Shown in pieces: positions 29,401 through 33,781 of a stretch of 64,000 bases of DNA; position 1 is the first letter of the stretch; every line of letters starts with the position of its first letter. The stretch comes from Bacteroidota bacterium. Its GTDB lineage: Bacteria > Bacteroidota > Bacteroidia > Bacteroidales > CAIWKO01. Made by a program: the position numbers and the translations under genes. The notes beneath the pieces were generated by a model. It made no database searches. It was not told where the DNA came from and was given only the letters and a program-made list of their open reading frames with translations. The stretch covers positions 1 to 64,000 of the forward strand of contig JBAXND010000013.1 in assembly GCA_037133915.1 (NCBI GenBank), in the 5' to 3' direction.

Positions 29401-29606
29401 TTAACATTGAATACCTGAGCGATACACCCGAAGGATTTACGGTTGTGGTACTTGATGTTACCGGTCGCGAAGTGTACAGAACTGAAATGATTGCAGGCAT
29501 ACATCAAAATTTCACAATTGACCTGAGCAATCTTACGCTCGGCATCTATTATCTGGATCTTAAAACAGCAAATAATAGCAGGTATTTGAAAATTGTGAGA
29601 GAATAA
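14484..29606 (+). CDS. Giant 5040-residue modular T9SS surface protein
   Basis: The signal peptide spans residues 1-36. Four modules of about 365 residues follow, opening with LYWVGGxGNWNDxxxHW (near residues 37, 403, 764 and 1130) and probably forming beta-helices. About eight Ig-like domains lie at 1496-2245. Three larger modules open with MFWIxGSGxWDDNMHWS (near 2249, 3097 and 4132), separated by one and then three Ig-like domains. The first two of these contain EYWDFxRVAGSEYPDIALYWKDS in near-identical form. An FN3-like domain (PLPVNLISFDASC) and a type A T9SS sorting domain (VYPNPFSGIINIEYL to the end) close the protein. It is predicted to be exported and anchored outside the cell. Its size and repeats suggest a fibre, adhesin or gliding-type role, but no catalytic motif is visible. 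The ATG at 14484 is the only one that gives a complete signal peptide. A terminator follows at 29631. Confidence 0.92.
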   Translation: MKKAQVITQKTPLITFPKLLAVIMLLLLNTTVTSFAANLYWVGGTGNWNDNANHWRTASGGTIVAAIPTAADNVFFDGNSFSATGQTVTINVGATCNDMNWSGAQYTPTLAGTLALSIAGSLTFISSMKLTYSGDMTLSATTTGKTVTTNGIVLKGRLYFGNANGGEWTLQDSVTSINRIDHTGGTLNTNNKKITCLRFGEGGTFTRVLNLGSSIITLSYSGLVFWVNNANFSINPGTSTFRFTAADSARIQISSTINLAVQLNNIEWVNASCYGTIDNQSTFSFTANNITWGGNGRVTGTNTFNGSMSMAAGKTYTFTSGKTQTFGSSGTMISNGTCGNPVTINASTAGSAAIIRKLSGTITLNSAILKDNTASGGATFNANSSMNSGNVSGWSFISPITSLYWVNGSGNWNASGHWSTSSGGMACGFLPSAGVDVYFDANSFTGSGQIVTINVAAVCLSMDWTGALFSPILAGNSTLSIAGSLTFINAMSLTYSGITTLTATSTGKTISTNGIQFKGQLIFGSAAGGGWNLLDDLSSTARIDLKGTLNTNDKTVTCSMFVSNAAPPRVLNPGSSTFIITGSGPALSIVNYGGSTFTIGTNTSTVLFTAADSARFYYGHAANCPNFNNIEWTNPLCKGSIDNQSGYQLSFNKVSLAGNGIINGNNTFKGSLTLAGGKNYTFQSGKTQTFGINGTIVAVSSCTAPVLITAATAGSAAVFSKSSGNITLGYCSIKDITATGGAIFTATNSVGSGIVTGWDIPNSGLYWVGGSGNWSDPAHWSLCSGVSSNGTAGIPSPDSPVFFDANSFTNTGQTVTINVAASCKDMNWSGSQYLPTLAGTSALSIAGSLKFINAMNLTYSGDITLSATTTGKTVTTNGIVLNGRLYFGNANGGEWTLQDSVTSINRIDHSGGTLNTNNNKISCTRFGESGTFTRVLNLGSSILTLSSTVLPFWVLNANCIVNPGTSTFRFTAADSARILISSNTTSAVQFNNLEWVNASCLGAIDNQSAYTFTANNVTWSGNGNVTGTNTFNGIMSLAAGKTYTFTSGKTQTFGSLGTIVSNGTCSSLVTINASTAGSAAIFSKSSGSNITIYNVALEDNTAVGGSTFSAINSFNNGNVTGWNIPLVIPVTELYWIGGNGNWNNPANWSCTSGGPANTCGLIPTHVIKAIFDDTGFHTNNDTVTIDVNANCDNMIWNTTSQPVLKSTGANTLSIYGNLQLAAGMTNNFTNLITLAATTTGKTITTNGFQFKGQLIFGNAAGGGWNLLDDLSSTARIDLRGTLNTNDKTVTCSMFVSNAAPPRVLNPGSSTFIITGSGPALSIVNYGGSTFTLGVNTSTIRFTAADSASFFYGHAANCPNFNNIEWTSSLCKGIIDNQSGYQLSFNNVSFAGNGATNGSNTFNGNLTLAGGKTYTFQSGKTQTFGSAGGIVSNGYCNTITSLASSVAGSAATLSKSVGPLTIWWATIKDIVAGGSLPFSANYSTVSGVSSGWTTPMNSTVSVVAVPSNIICQGDVVSFTANYSNGGTNPAFSWFINGIDQNVNSSTFVPTGITNNAVVQCSMVPNLGCGVPTTTLSNTIIMNVVQTTVAPAVTISASPAGTICYSTPVTFTASTATGGTSPVFKWMVGADTVGTGSTYIANTLTNGKLVKCIMVSSLPCASTPVAVSNTITMSVTSSVAPILRIYTSPECLKDTIRICPNTSVTFFANLQNAGTAPSFIWEKNGVVVGNSIGTYITAALSDDDIVSCMMISNATCAIPATVPAVYNVNVQVHNKPPAIQIVQSPEGTHVCSSEIKEFYATFDYGGTSLPTFTWYRNGTSFSGYSYPPVWSALSSFSNNDQITCVLTTNTGCASVTTATSNKITMTVSPPYSQPVISIIQEFPDPGPVCDATPVFFRAHNDYAGYYPPYQWYNKGVPINGATSHVYYLYYPQDGDSIYCRLISNSTCTNIVTATSNGIRLTVLKRPIIASDPSNSSICAGSNATFAVNAIGGPPLSYQWQISTNSVDWSNQLNNSFYTGMTTATMQITGATAGMHDLRYRCCVSNGFCSVNSSIAKLSVVQSVSITNPIPVSLCEGATASYSVSQISGETQINYSWQLSTDGGTTWNNQENSAIYSGMHSNNMSINTVTGGMNNLQFRCKTSGAYCSAVSGAAVLTVNIPAPAGISITSFPSQMICQGTDVVFTAVPVNGGTPVYQWYLNNAAVGSNSNTWSSSSLITGDQVKCTLHSNALCATLTTATSNPIQITMGKTMFWISGSGRWDDNMHWSFDSLPPRNPNPTGCIPDSTTDVYFDQYSGFAPEDTVTVSNIPAKCKSMDWSGSQNHPAFNFNLSTLSVFGNLKFIDDMDVDTMAVIWFSSDEAGRTITVGGANVNFIGFQGIGAWTMLDSISAKTLQLTHGSLNTNNQTITAQTMALWPENTLSTVDLGSSKLNIGANFTFGPDFLDLDADSSYIYFTEPDNVFLGWSDSGYIKNIRFNDVIFQNASLSYPKQFGSFSFDTVIFRSDGNLEGNSSFNNLLLSGGRTYTFVSGCTDTIWNTWSLPSSNGNRIILQSSDSGSMAGIYKPHHCAVADWLMVYDIEVMGGANFYAGPAAHSYLRNSPGWILDTMDTHSPWKGISNDWNDPLNWNLQGALPNYSTNVSFSTCGLRNALISAPGAFCDTLKLGPGTSLTVLGSNTLDVYGDWVDNGTFQSGAGTVGFFGTEQQTIFGNSNFNNLLVDDSNGLIVNDNPGVSDSLTLVNGEVYSSDGLYLRSGSTIIRYNGSLETEPYFVGTANVVYKEPVTTGPEIPRSPGVLSNLTIDAGATNAVSLASIAYIDSSLVFFSGIINSDDFNFPMLSSMAMASGASDSSFVNGPIAKIGDSAFVFPIGDVNGTKYIWAPISTGISTNPSNTFKVQYHFEKPANSDSAFMCCGLIGIDTTEYWDFDRVAGSEYPDIALYWKDSVRSGIASLASTCIASWQNCNGTVKWVNKNGTAISNNDVTGLVTSSEFYGDPEFIGGTLAIGFKGNSQAPATVTITASPTGKICSGTSVAFTATPLNEGSNPSYHWFVNGMDMNENSPSYSSIFNDGDIITCSLIPGGYCTSHDTAISNADTIRIGNTMFWISGSGDWNDNNHWSYDSLPPRNPNPSGCIPGPATDVYFDQFSGFTPTSKTVSITADSVACRNMDWTGSQNNPMLDILSGDISVYGSLKFIDQMQGNLIGSVTFKSPDSGQIITTAGKQFNNVYFRGNGGWILADSLSCSDVLQVNQGYLNTNGQTIIGKNIHLWPSSPTGATVDLGTSTIKVGEYFQFETDFLTLDADSSKFYLSNHAYFEGFSNSNSVKDFRFKDLYFEMGYLIYEKQSGSLYFDTVHFNSDGIIDGNHTFSHLLLSAGSTYEFKSGCTDTILQTWSLPSTPGHPIRLISSIYGVQAGIYKPDHCVPGDWLQVSDIVAAGGASYYAGPPAHSSVTNSPGWILDSLHSNSPWKGISNDWNDPTNWNLQGALPNYNTNVSLATCGLRDAVINGPGAYCDTLILNPGTSLSISGKNSLSVYGDWIDNGTFQSGAGTVGFLGTEQQTIIGNSNFNNLLVNNSNGIVVNDNPSVSDSLTLVYGEVYSSDSLYLNSGVTIVRFNGSLEKEPDFGGTADVVYKKPVTSGPEIPSAPGVLANLTIDAGPSNIVTLASFAYIDSSLVFLSGIIKSDSINFPTLSGSATTSGASDSSFVDGPVAKSGVAAFVFPTGDVNGTNYVWAPISTGVSTNPSNTFKVQYHFEKPANSDSASIRCGLIGIDTTEYWDFNRVAGSEYPDIALYWKDSIRSGITSLNNTSIASWQNCNGVNAWVNKHGTATSNNDGTGLVSSSEFISDPNFTGGMLTLGFEDTTQIPSVTIAASPGDTCVQTQQSHVFLTATPLNQGTNTMYKYWVNNHLYCYSPLPTWDYWLSNGDVIICVMITTDACNNTFSYSSNTITVTFNTPVLPTDSISASPGENICDGAEAIFTAHPVNGGDNPIFHWMYNGVYVGTNSPTWSSTSLENSDRIECLMTSSASCIIRADVWSNTIYMTVNQPVAPLVSISASPAGTICAGTDVKFTATPTNEGTNPVYRWFVNGTDMGVDSTVFNSSTLSDDDVISCVLTSNYSCASQSTATSNQITIVIPGTMFWIGGSGNWDDNMHWSFDSLPPRFPNPSGCIPTRNTDVYFDQYSGFASGDSVTIVNMDAECKSMDWSGSQNNPSFNFVWRALYVYGDLRFINDMDVDTLALILFSSDETGRTITFAGARANFIGFQGNGAWALLDSIAANTMQLTNGSLNTNDHSISAENLNFIPTTPLSLIDLGSSQLKIGSGVSFNTEFLNLDADSSVIVFTKPNCGIFGYHFVDTTVKPIRLNDVYFHQTGFIESYSFFNQRETNLSFDTVKFNSDAYFSGPLSFNHLLLAAGSTNTFTSAYTDTIWNTWSLPSSNGNQIILKSSDSGSIAGIYKPHHCAVADWLQVYDIEVMGGATFYAGVPAHSYLRNSPGWVLDTLDSPWVGNSSDWNTSDNWDLNGTIPNITTNVRLTSCGLHDAVISNAGAYCDTLILDPGTSLTILGSNTLDVYGDWVANGSFTCNTSTVNFKGNSTLYGSYPLQFYNVGVDAGSRLALNTGYGIKIGGDFLNGGKFSPNEGKITFNGNGQQEIRMNGDSLYDVEFSNTRQGAGFDDFILYDDVSVTHDATLNTGVIQSASGADFIITDGALCNEGSNLSYIDGRVIKHGTSAFIFPTGDSAIWAPAGIAAPASSSEISAQYFFALPPDTGLLHMNTGMIGVSNNEWWNLESDNAYPNVTLYWKNGPRSGISSTAGLEFGHLEDISGSNKWTARTGVISGTSDNGSISSMGMLSYSPMTFGKGLSNPLPVNLISFDASCVNGMTWLRWSTASENNSNHFIVERSTDILQWKEIASINAAGNSNERRNYEFTDDEPLNEINYYQLKQVDYDGAATLYGPVSVHCRTEGTLVNVYPNPFSGIINIEYLSDTPEGFTVVVLDVTGREVYRTEMIAGIHQNFTIDLSNLTLGIYYLDLKTANNSRYLKIVRE
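14594..18960 (+). repeat. Two-module (A-B-A-B) tandem duplication in the giant gene
   Basis: Modules 1 and 3 match (GRLYFGNANGGEWTLQDSV in both), and modules 2 and 4 match (GQLIFG, then GWNLLDDLSSTARIDL), while 1 and 2 are much less alike. The offset is about 2181 bp for the A pair and about 2199 bp for the B pair. A stretch of about 65 bases starting CCCGGAAGTTCAACTTTTA is identical at about 16200 and 18399. Confidence 0.85.
21229..29040 (+). repeat. Three large MFWISGSG modules in the giant gene
   Basis: Modules begin near 21229, 23773 and 26878. The first two are similar over their full length with an offset of about 2550 bp, including a long identical stretch beginning TCCCTCAAACACTTTCAAAG (23139 and 25690 regions). 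The third resembles the first in its front half but has a different C-terminal half. Confidence 0.8.
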
Positions 29607-29630
29607 TTCCGAATCTCACATTTATCTGAT

Positions 29631-29660
29631 AGAGGCTGCCAAATGGCGGCCTCTGTTTTT
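29631..29660 (+). terminator. Terminator after the giant gene
   Basis: AGAGGCTGCC (29631-29640) pairs with GGCGGCCTCT (29645-29654) around an AAAT loop with one wobble pair, followed by GTTTTT. Confidence 0.85.
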
Positions 29661-29758
29661 ATTATTATCATCCAAATTTGGGATAGTTTTTTCCTATATA
29701 GAGAGTATTACACTAAAGATAAATTCATTAATAAATTGTAATTAAATTGAATACGATA

Positions 29759-29775
29759 TTGGCACAATCAATGAT
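29759..29775 (+). promoter_or_regulatory. Sigma-54-like -24/-12 site upstream of the SprB-repeat protein
   Basis: TTGGCAC-N5-ATGAT, 41 bases before the ATG at 29806, almost the same distance as at the giant gene (40). Confidence 0.42.
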
Positions 29776-29805
29776 AATTATAATTAACACCTAAATCTAT
29801 TTATC

Positions 29806-32427
29806 ATGAATAAAACACACACAATCCGTAGAAATTCATTTCCTAAAAGGAAAAATTTCTTCATTTCGGCCATGCTTCTGGCGTTGTGCCTGTTCAGTCT
29901 AAATACCAAGGCCCTAAATCTTTTCTGGGTAGGAGGCTCCGGAAACTGGAATGACCCTGCTCATTGGGATATCGTGTCGGGAGGCTCCGGTGGGTACGCA
30001 GTGCCATCATCACCCGACAACGTGTATTTTGATGTCAACAGTTTCAGTGCTTCCGGACAAACAGTTACTATTAATCAGTTTTCCAATTGCAATGACTTCA
30101 TCTGGACATCAGGGCAAAGCCCGGTGCTGGAAGGAACCTTAAGTATTGTCATCAATGGCTCGATAGTACTTGAATCCGGGATGATATGGAATTTCACAGG
30201 GCCATTATACTTAAACGATAAACAGACCGGAGTAAATACCGTAACGACAAATGGAGTTTCCATATCCGGACCAATATATTTCGGTATCATGGGAAACAAC
30301 GGTCTGGGATGGATGTTACTTGATGATTTGACTTGTACCAATCTGGTCAATGTATATTCTTCCGTTCTAAACACAAACAATAAAAATGTGACCTGTCAGA
30401 ACTTTGTTGCCGGAACAGGATACACACAGGGCGGATTATATCTTGGGAATTCAACGGTTACAATTACCGGATATTATTGCAACCTTGGCTATGGTTTCGT
30501 TACCGATGCCGGTTCGGCTACGGTAAAGTTCACTTCAAGCTTCTACACGTCCCTCAATATCGAGAATCCAATTGCATCCGGCTTCAGCGTTGGCAAAGTT
30601 GAATGGACCAGTGGCTCAGGAGGCGGTCTATTAAAGAACAACACCGGTACAATCGTAACTTTTAACGAAGTGTTTTTCGCAGGAAATGGGTACATCTACG
30701 GTGACAATATCTACAACACAAGTCTTACCTTTTCAGCCGGGAAATGGTATTCTCTTGAGTCTTACAAAACACAAACCATTGGTCCCGCCGGGACATTTAC
30801 AGCAAACGGTGATGCTCAGAATCCGATTACAATATCGTCATCATCGGATAAAGCCTATTTCAGCAAGGCCAGCGGCACTGTTACAGTAAACTATGTAACA
30901 ATTAAGAACAATGCCGCCAATGGCGGGGCGGAATTTTATGCGCATAGTTCCTGGGATTATGGAAATGTATCCGGTTGGATCTTCGATCAGCCAGTTGCTG
31001 TCAATCTCACACTCGTCAGCGCAATTGCCTGTTACGGCGGAAATGCAACGGTTGAAGCTGCTGCCACAGGCGGCAACGGCGTTTACACTTATTCAATCGA
31101 TGGAATTGCTGCACCAACAAATATTTTCACAACTTCGGCCGGATTTCATTCTGTCATCGTAACCGACGGAAACGGATTAACAGCTTCTGCCACTATCAAC
31201 ATAAACCAGAACGATGCTGTTGGATTAACATTAACTGAAACTTCTGCAATAGCCTGTCATGGCGGAACAGCAACAGTTACTGCCACAGCAACAGGCGGCA
31301 ACGGTATGTACACTTATACAATTGATGGTATCGCAGCATCAACAAACATCTTCACAGTAACTGCAGGTGTACATACGGTGGTTGTAACCGATGGAAACGG
31401 ATGCTCTGCAACCGCCGCAATCACAATAAACCAGCCGGTTGAACTGTCAGTATCCGCGGTAGTGAGTGGCAGCACAGCCACTGTAAATGCATCCGGCAGT
31501 ATGCCACCCTATGCATACAGCATAGACGGCGTAATCTGGGTTAACAGCAATTCGTTTACACTGTCGCCGGGCACCTATATATTATGTGCGAAAGATGCTT
31601 GCGGGAATACCAAAACAGCAAGTGTAACTATTGTGCCGCAAACATCATTGGCTGTTACAATTGCTGCTTTAGCACCATTTACGCAATATCCTACCTGTGC
31701 CTTTGTTAACGGTGGCTATCCCAATATCGTCTCCGGCCTTGTGAATTCCGTACAATTCTTTCCAACGGTTTCCGGTACAACTAACGGGCTTACCTATTCA
31801 TGGTATCCGGCAACGGGTTTGAATAATCCAACTATTGCTAATCCCGTTTTCACTCCGGTAATTGCACAAGGCGGTTGCGGCATATACGGGTTCACACTGA
31901 TTGTCAGAAACTCATATGGAGATGAGGCCACAGCAACCGTTGATGTGAATGTAATCAATCCGCAAACGCCGGGTACAAAGCCGGGCACTAAGTATACAAT
32001 ATGTCATCGTGAAGGAGGTGCAAACCCGGATATCAGTATAAGCGTAAACGCGCTGCCGGCCCATTTTTCAAATCATCTGGATTGTCTGGGCTCATGCAAC
32101 TTCTCCTGTATTTCTAACAGAGAATTGGAGGCAGCTGCAGAGAACAACAACAAAACCATAGAAAATGCCGTAATAGAAAATACCCCCAACCCTTTCAACG
32201 GTAAAACCAATATAACCTTCAGACTTCCTTATGCAAACCATGTGAAGATAGATGTGTATGATATAACCGGGAAGCGCGTCAGCACAATGTTTGATGGAGA
32301 ATCAACTGGCGGACAGGTATACACGACAATCTTTGACGGCAGCACCCTTCCTTCAGGAATATACATCTACAGAATGACAACAAACGAGGAAGTGTTCACA
32401 GGAAAGATGATTCTGCAAAAAGATTAG
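29806..32427 (+). CDS. T9SS surface protein with SprB repeats (873 aa)
   Basis: A signal peptide (about residues 1-36) precedes one LFWVGGSGNWNDPAHW module (37-390), related to those in the giant protein upstream. Two clear SprB repeats (about 396-470 and 471-543; TGGNGVYTYSIDG, then VTDGNG) and a third degenerate one follow. SprB repeats are known from Flavobacterium gliding adhesins. A PKD/Ig-like segment (about 615-720) is followed by a cysteine motif, YTICHREGG to ALPAHFSNHLDCLGSC, of a kind seen in other bacterial surface proteins. The type A T9SS sorting domain is at about 785-873 (NTPNPFNGKTNITFRLP, then SGIYIYRM and GKMILQK). It probably contributes to adhesion or gliding. It carries the same sigma-54-like site as the preceding gene. 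Confidence 0.92.
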   Translation: MNKTHTIRRNSFPKRKNFFISAMLLALCLFSLNTKALNLFWVGGSGNWNDPAHWDIVSGGSGGYAVPSSPDNVYFDVNSFSASGQTVTINQFSNCNDFIWTSGQSPVLEGTLSIVINGSIVLESGMIWNFTGPLYLNDKQTGVNTVTTNGVSISGPIYFGIMGNNGLGWMLLDDLTCTNLVNVYSSVLNTNNKNVTCQNFVAGTGYTQGGLYLGNSTVTITGYYCNLGYGFVTDAGSATVKFTSSFYTSLNIENPIASGFSVGKVEWTSGSGGGLLKNNTGTIVTFNEVFFAGNGYIYGDNIYNTSLTFSAGKWYSLESYKTQTIGPAGTFTANGDAQNPITISSSSDKAYFSKASGTVTVNYVTIKNNAANGGAEFYAHSSWDYGNVSGWIFDQPVAVNLTLVSAIACYGGNATVEAAATGGNGVYTYSIDGIAAPTNIFTTSAGFHSVIVTDGNGLTASATININQNDAVGLTLTETSAIACHGGTATVTATATGGNGMYTYTIDGIAASTNIFTVTAGVHTVVVTDGNGCSATAAITINQPVELSVSAVVSGSTATVNASGSMPPYAYSIDGVIWVNSNSFTLSPGTYILCAKDACGNTKTASVTIVPQTSLAVTIAALAPFTQYPTCAFVNGGYPNIVSGLVNSVQFFPTVSGTTNGLTYSWYPATGLNNPTIANPVFTPVIAQGGCGIYGFTLIVRNSYGDEATATVDVNVINPQTPGTKPGTKYTICHREGGANPDISISVNALPAHFSNHLDCLGSCNFSCISNRELEAAAENNNKTIENAVIENTPNPFNGKTNITFRLPYANHVKIDVYDITGKRVSTMFDGESTGGQVYTTIFDGSTLPSGIYIYRMTTNEEVFTGKMILQKD

Positions 32428-32453
32428 TATTAAAGGCGTTCTTTAAAGCCGGT

Positions 32454-32486
32454 AAAAGAGGCGGCGCAGAAAACCGCCTCTTTTTT
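32454..32486 (+). terminator. Terminator after the SprB-repeat gene
   Basis: AAAAGAGGCGG (32454-32464) pairs perfectly with CCGCCTCTTTT (32474-32484), and the right arm runs into six T. Confidence 0.88.
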
Positions 32487-32627
32487 AGGATATACGGTAA
32501 GATATCAATGCTCACCTAAACTCCAGACAGCTCTAAAATGTCCTAAATTTGGAAACAAGAATCCTATTTTGAATATTTTTTATAATATATTATTTCTTTA
32601 CAATCTGTATTTTAATACTTTAAATAT

Positions 32628-32644
32628 TTGGCACGAAGAATGTA
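32628..32644 (+). promoter_or_regulatory. Sigma-54-like -24/-12 site upstream of the 67-aa gene
   Basis: TTGGCAC-N5-ATGTA, the same -12 element as at the giant gene. The wider text TTGGCACGnnnAATGTA is shared by both sites. It lies 83 bases before the ATG at 32718. Confidence 0.42.
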
Positions 32645-32717
32645 ATGATTTCATTGTTATCAGGTATAATTTTGGTCACAAGCAGAACAAAAACAGTAAA
32701 TCAAAAAAGCAGTAATC

Positions 32718-32921
32718 ATGGAAACGCAGATCTTTACAACATTTGAAACAAAGGAAGGAGAGGTAATTGTAGCAAAATCATCTATTGCCCTGATTGAAGA
32801 ATTGCACACCAACAATTACCGCATTACCTTAAAAGAAAAGCGACCTGATGGTCAACAAATCTCGTTCCTTACAGAGATCAGCCATTATGTGTTAGTTACC
32901 AGGCTGATTGGAGCGTGTTGA
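32718..32921 (+). CDS. Small conserved-looking hypothetical protein (67 aa)
   Basis: The product reads as alternating beta strands (METQIFTTFETKEGEVIVAK, then YRITLKEKRPDGQQISFLTE) with a final helix-like YVLVTRLIG. It has no signal peptide or membrane segment. The pattern, acidic and basic strands around a central IALIEELHTNNYRITL, recalls small regulators with a LytTR- or FlbD-like strand arrangement, but this is only a resemblance by eye. It stands alone between the SprB-repeat gene and the convergent deaminase gene, with its own promoter-like site and a hairpin at 32931. Coding quality and flanking signals support a real gene; the function is unknown. Confidence 0.7.
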   Translation: METQIFTTFETKEGEVIVAKSSIALIEELHTNNYRITLKEKRPDGQQISFLTEISHYVLVTRLIGAC

Positions 32922-32930
32922 TTCCTGCCA

Positions 32931-32997
32931 GAGCTCATCCCCGATTCCGGCATAAAAAAAATAATACTTTAACCGCCGTCGGAATTGGGGATGACTC
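32931..32997. terminator. Long imperfect hairpin between convergent genes
   Basis: GAGCTCATCCCCGATTCCG (32931-32949) pairs with CGGAATTGGGGATGACTC (32980-32997) with one bulge and one mismatch, followed by TTTTC. It probably terminates the 67-aa gene and possibly also the converging deaminase gene. Confidence 0.55.
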
Positions 32998-33040
32998 TTT
33001 TCAGTGAACAGATAACAGTTAAACCGTTTTTAATTATTAA

Positions 33041-33481
33041 TTATTCTGTGATATCTTCGTTCCAGAGAACGGGGTTCTGATCGATGAAATTCTTCATCAT
33101 CAGCGTAGTTTCTTCATCATGTAATAGTATAACCTCCACTCCGTGCTGCTGAAGAAACGGAATGTTACCTTCAAAATTCAGCTTCTCTCCTACTACCACC
33201 CGCTTGATTTTAAATTGTACAATTGTGCCGGAGCACATCATACATGGGCTGAGCGTGGTATATAAAGTCATTCCTTTATAAGAGGCATGGCGGCCTGCAT
33301 TCTGCAGGCAATCCATTTCACCGTGCAAGATCGGATTGTCTTTTTGAACCCGCTGGTTGTGGCCGGCTCCAATTACCTTTTCGCCATCAAAGAGAACGGC
33401 ACCAATAGGAATACCACCTTCACTCAGACTTTTCTGCGCCTGTTTCAGCGCCTCAAGATAGATTATACGGTCTGTTGTCAT
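33041..33481 (-). CDS. Cytosine deaminase, yeast FCY1 type
   Basis: This 146-residue zinc deaminase of the CMP/dCMP deaminase fold would convert cytosine to uracil in pyrimidine salvage. Zinc and catalytic motifs are His53-x-Glu55 (LHGEMDCLQNAGR) and Cys80-x-x-Cys83 (TLSPCMMCSG). Beyond the motifs, the sequence follows yeast cytosine deaminase closely: GHNxRxQK, LHGE, NxGR, TLYTTLSPCxMC, VVGExxNF, a histidine-containing EV-rich strand, then FIDxxPxxWxEDI at the C-terminus. E. coli CodA is an unrelated amidohydrolase. Alternatives within the fold are guanine deaminase or a TadA-like tRNA deaminase, but the C-terminal match favours cytosine. It is transcribed convergently with the 67-aa gene; no permease gene is adjacent. 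Confidence 0.85.
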   Translation of the reverse strand: MTTDRIIYLEALKQAQKSLSEGGIPIGAVLFDGEKVIGAGHNQRVQKDNPILHGEMDCLQNAGRHASYKGMTLYTTLSPCMMCSGTIVQFKIKRVVVGEKLNFEGNIPFLQQHGVEVILLHDEETTLMMKNFIDQNPVLWNEDITE

Positions 33482-33715
33482 GTTGCATAATTTGAGATTA
33501 AAGATACGGAAATCCGGTATTCATAATCTGCAACAAGGAATTTCAACAAGTGCATCAATCAGTTTTCAATCATGACAGGACACTATCTTGCCTATTCGGT
33601 GAGTATTATCTATAATTCTCATTTCCCATATTGGGATTTACATTCAGTCTAAATATTTTTATCTACCTGATTTACAATTATCATTATTTTGGCACACTTT
33701 TATTTTTATCTTTTT

Positions 33716-33747
33716 TTTGCATTTTTTTTATTTATGATTTATCTTTG
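33716..33747 (+). promoter_or_regulatory. Promoter of the M4 metalloprotease gene
   Basis: TTTG (33716-33719), 20 bp, TATCTTTG (33740-33747), an excellent match to the Bacteroidetes housekeeping promoter, 34 bases before the ATG. The rest of the gap 33482-33781 is AT-rich without a gene; a TTGGCAC at 33689 lacks a matching -12 element. Confidence 0.7.
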
Positions 33748-33781
33748 TAAAAAAAAATACGCTTGAAAAAAATCAGAAAAC

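Noticed and set aside
33689..33705. Fourth TTGGCAC site, before the M4 protease
   Set aside because: No -12-like element at the required distance, and a much better housekeeping promoter lies at 33716-33747.
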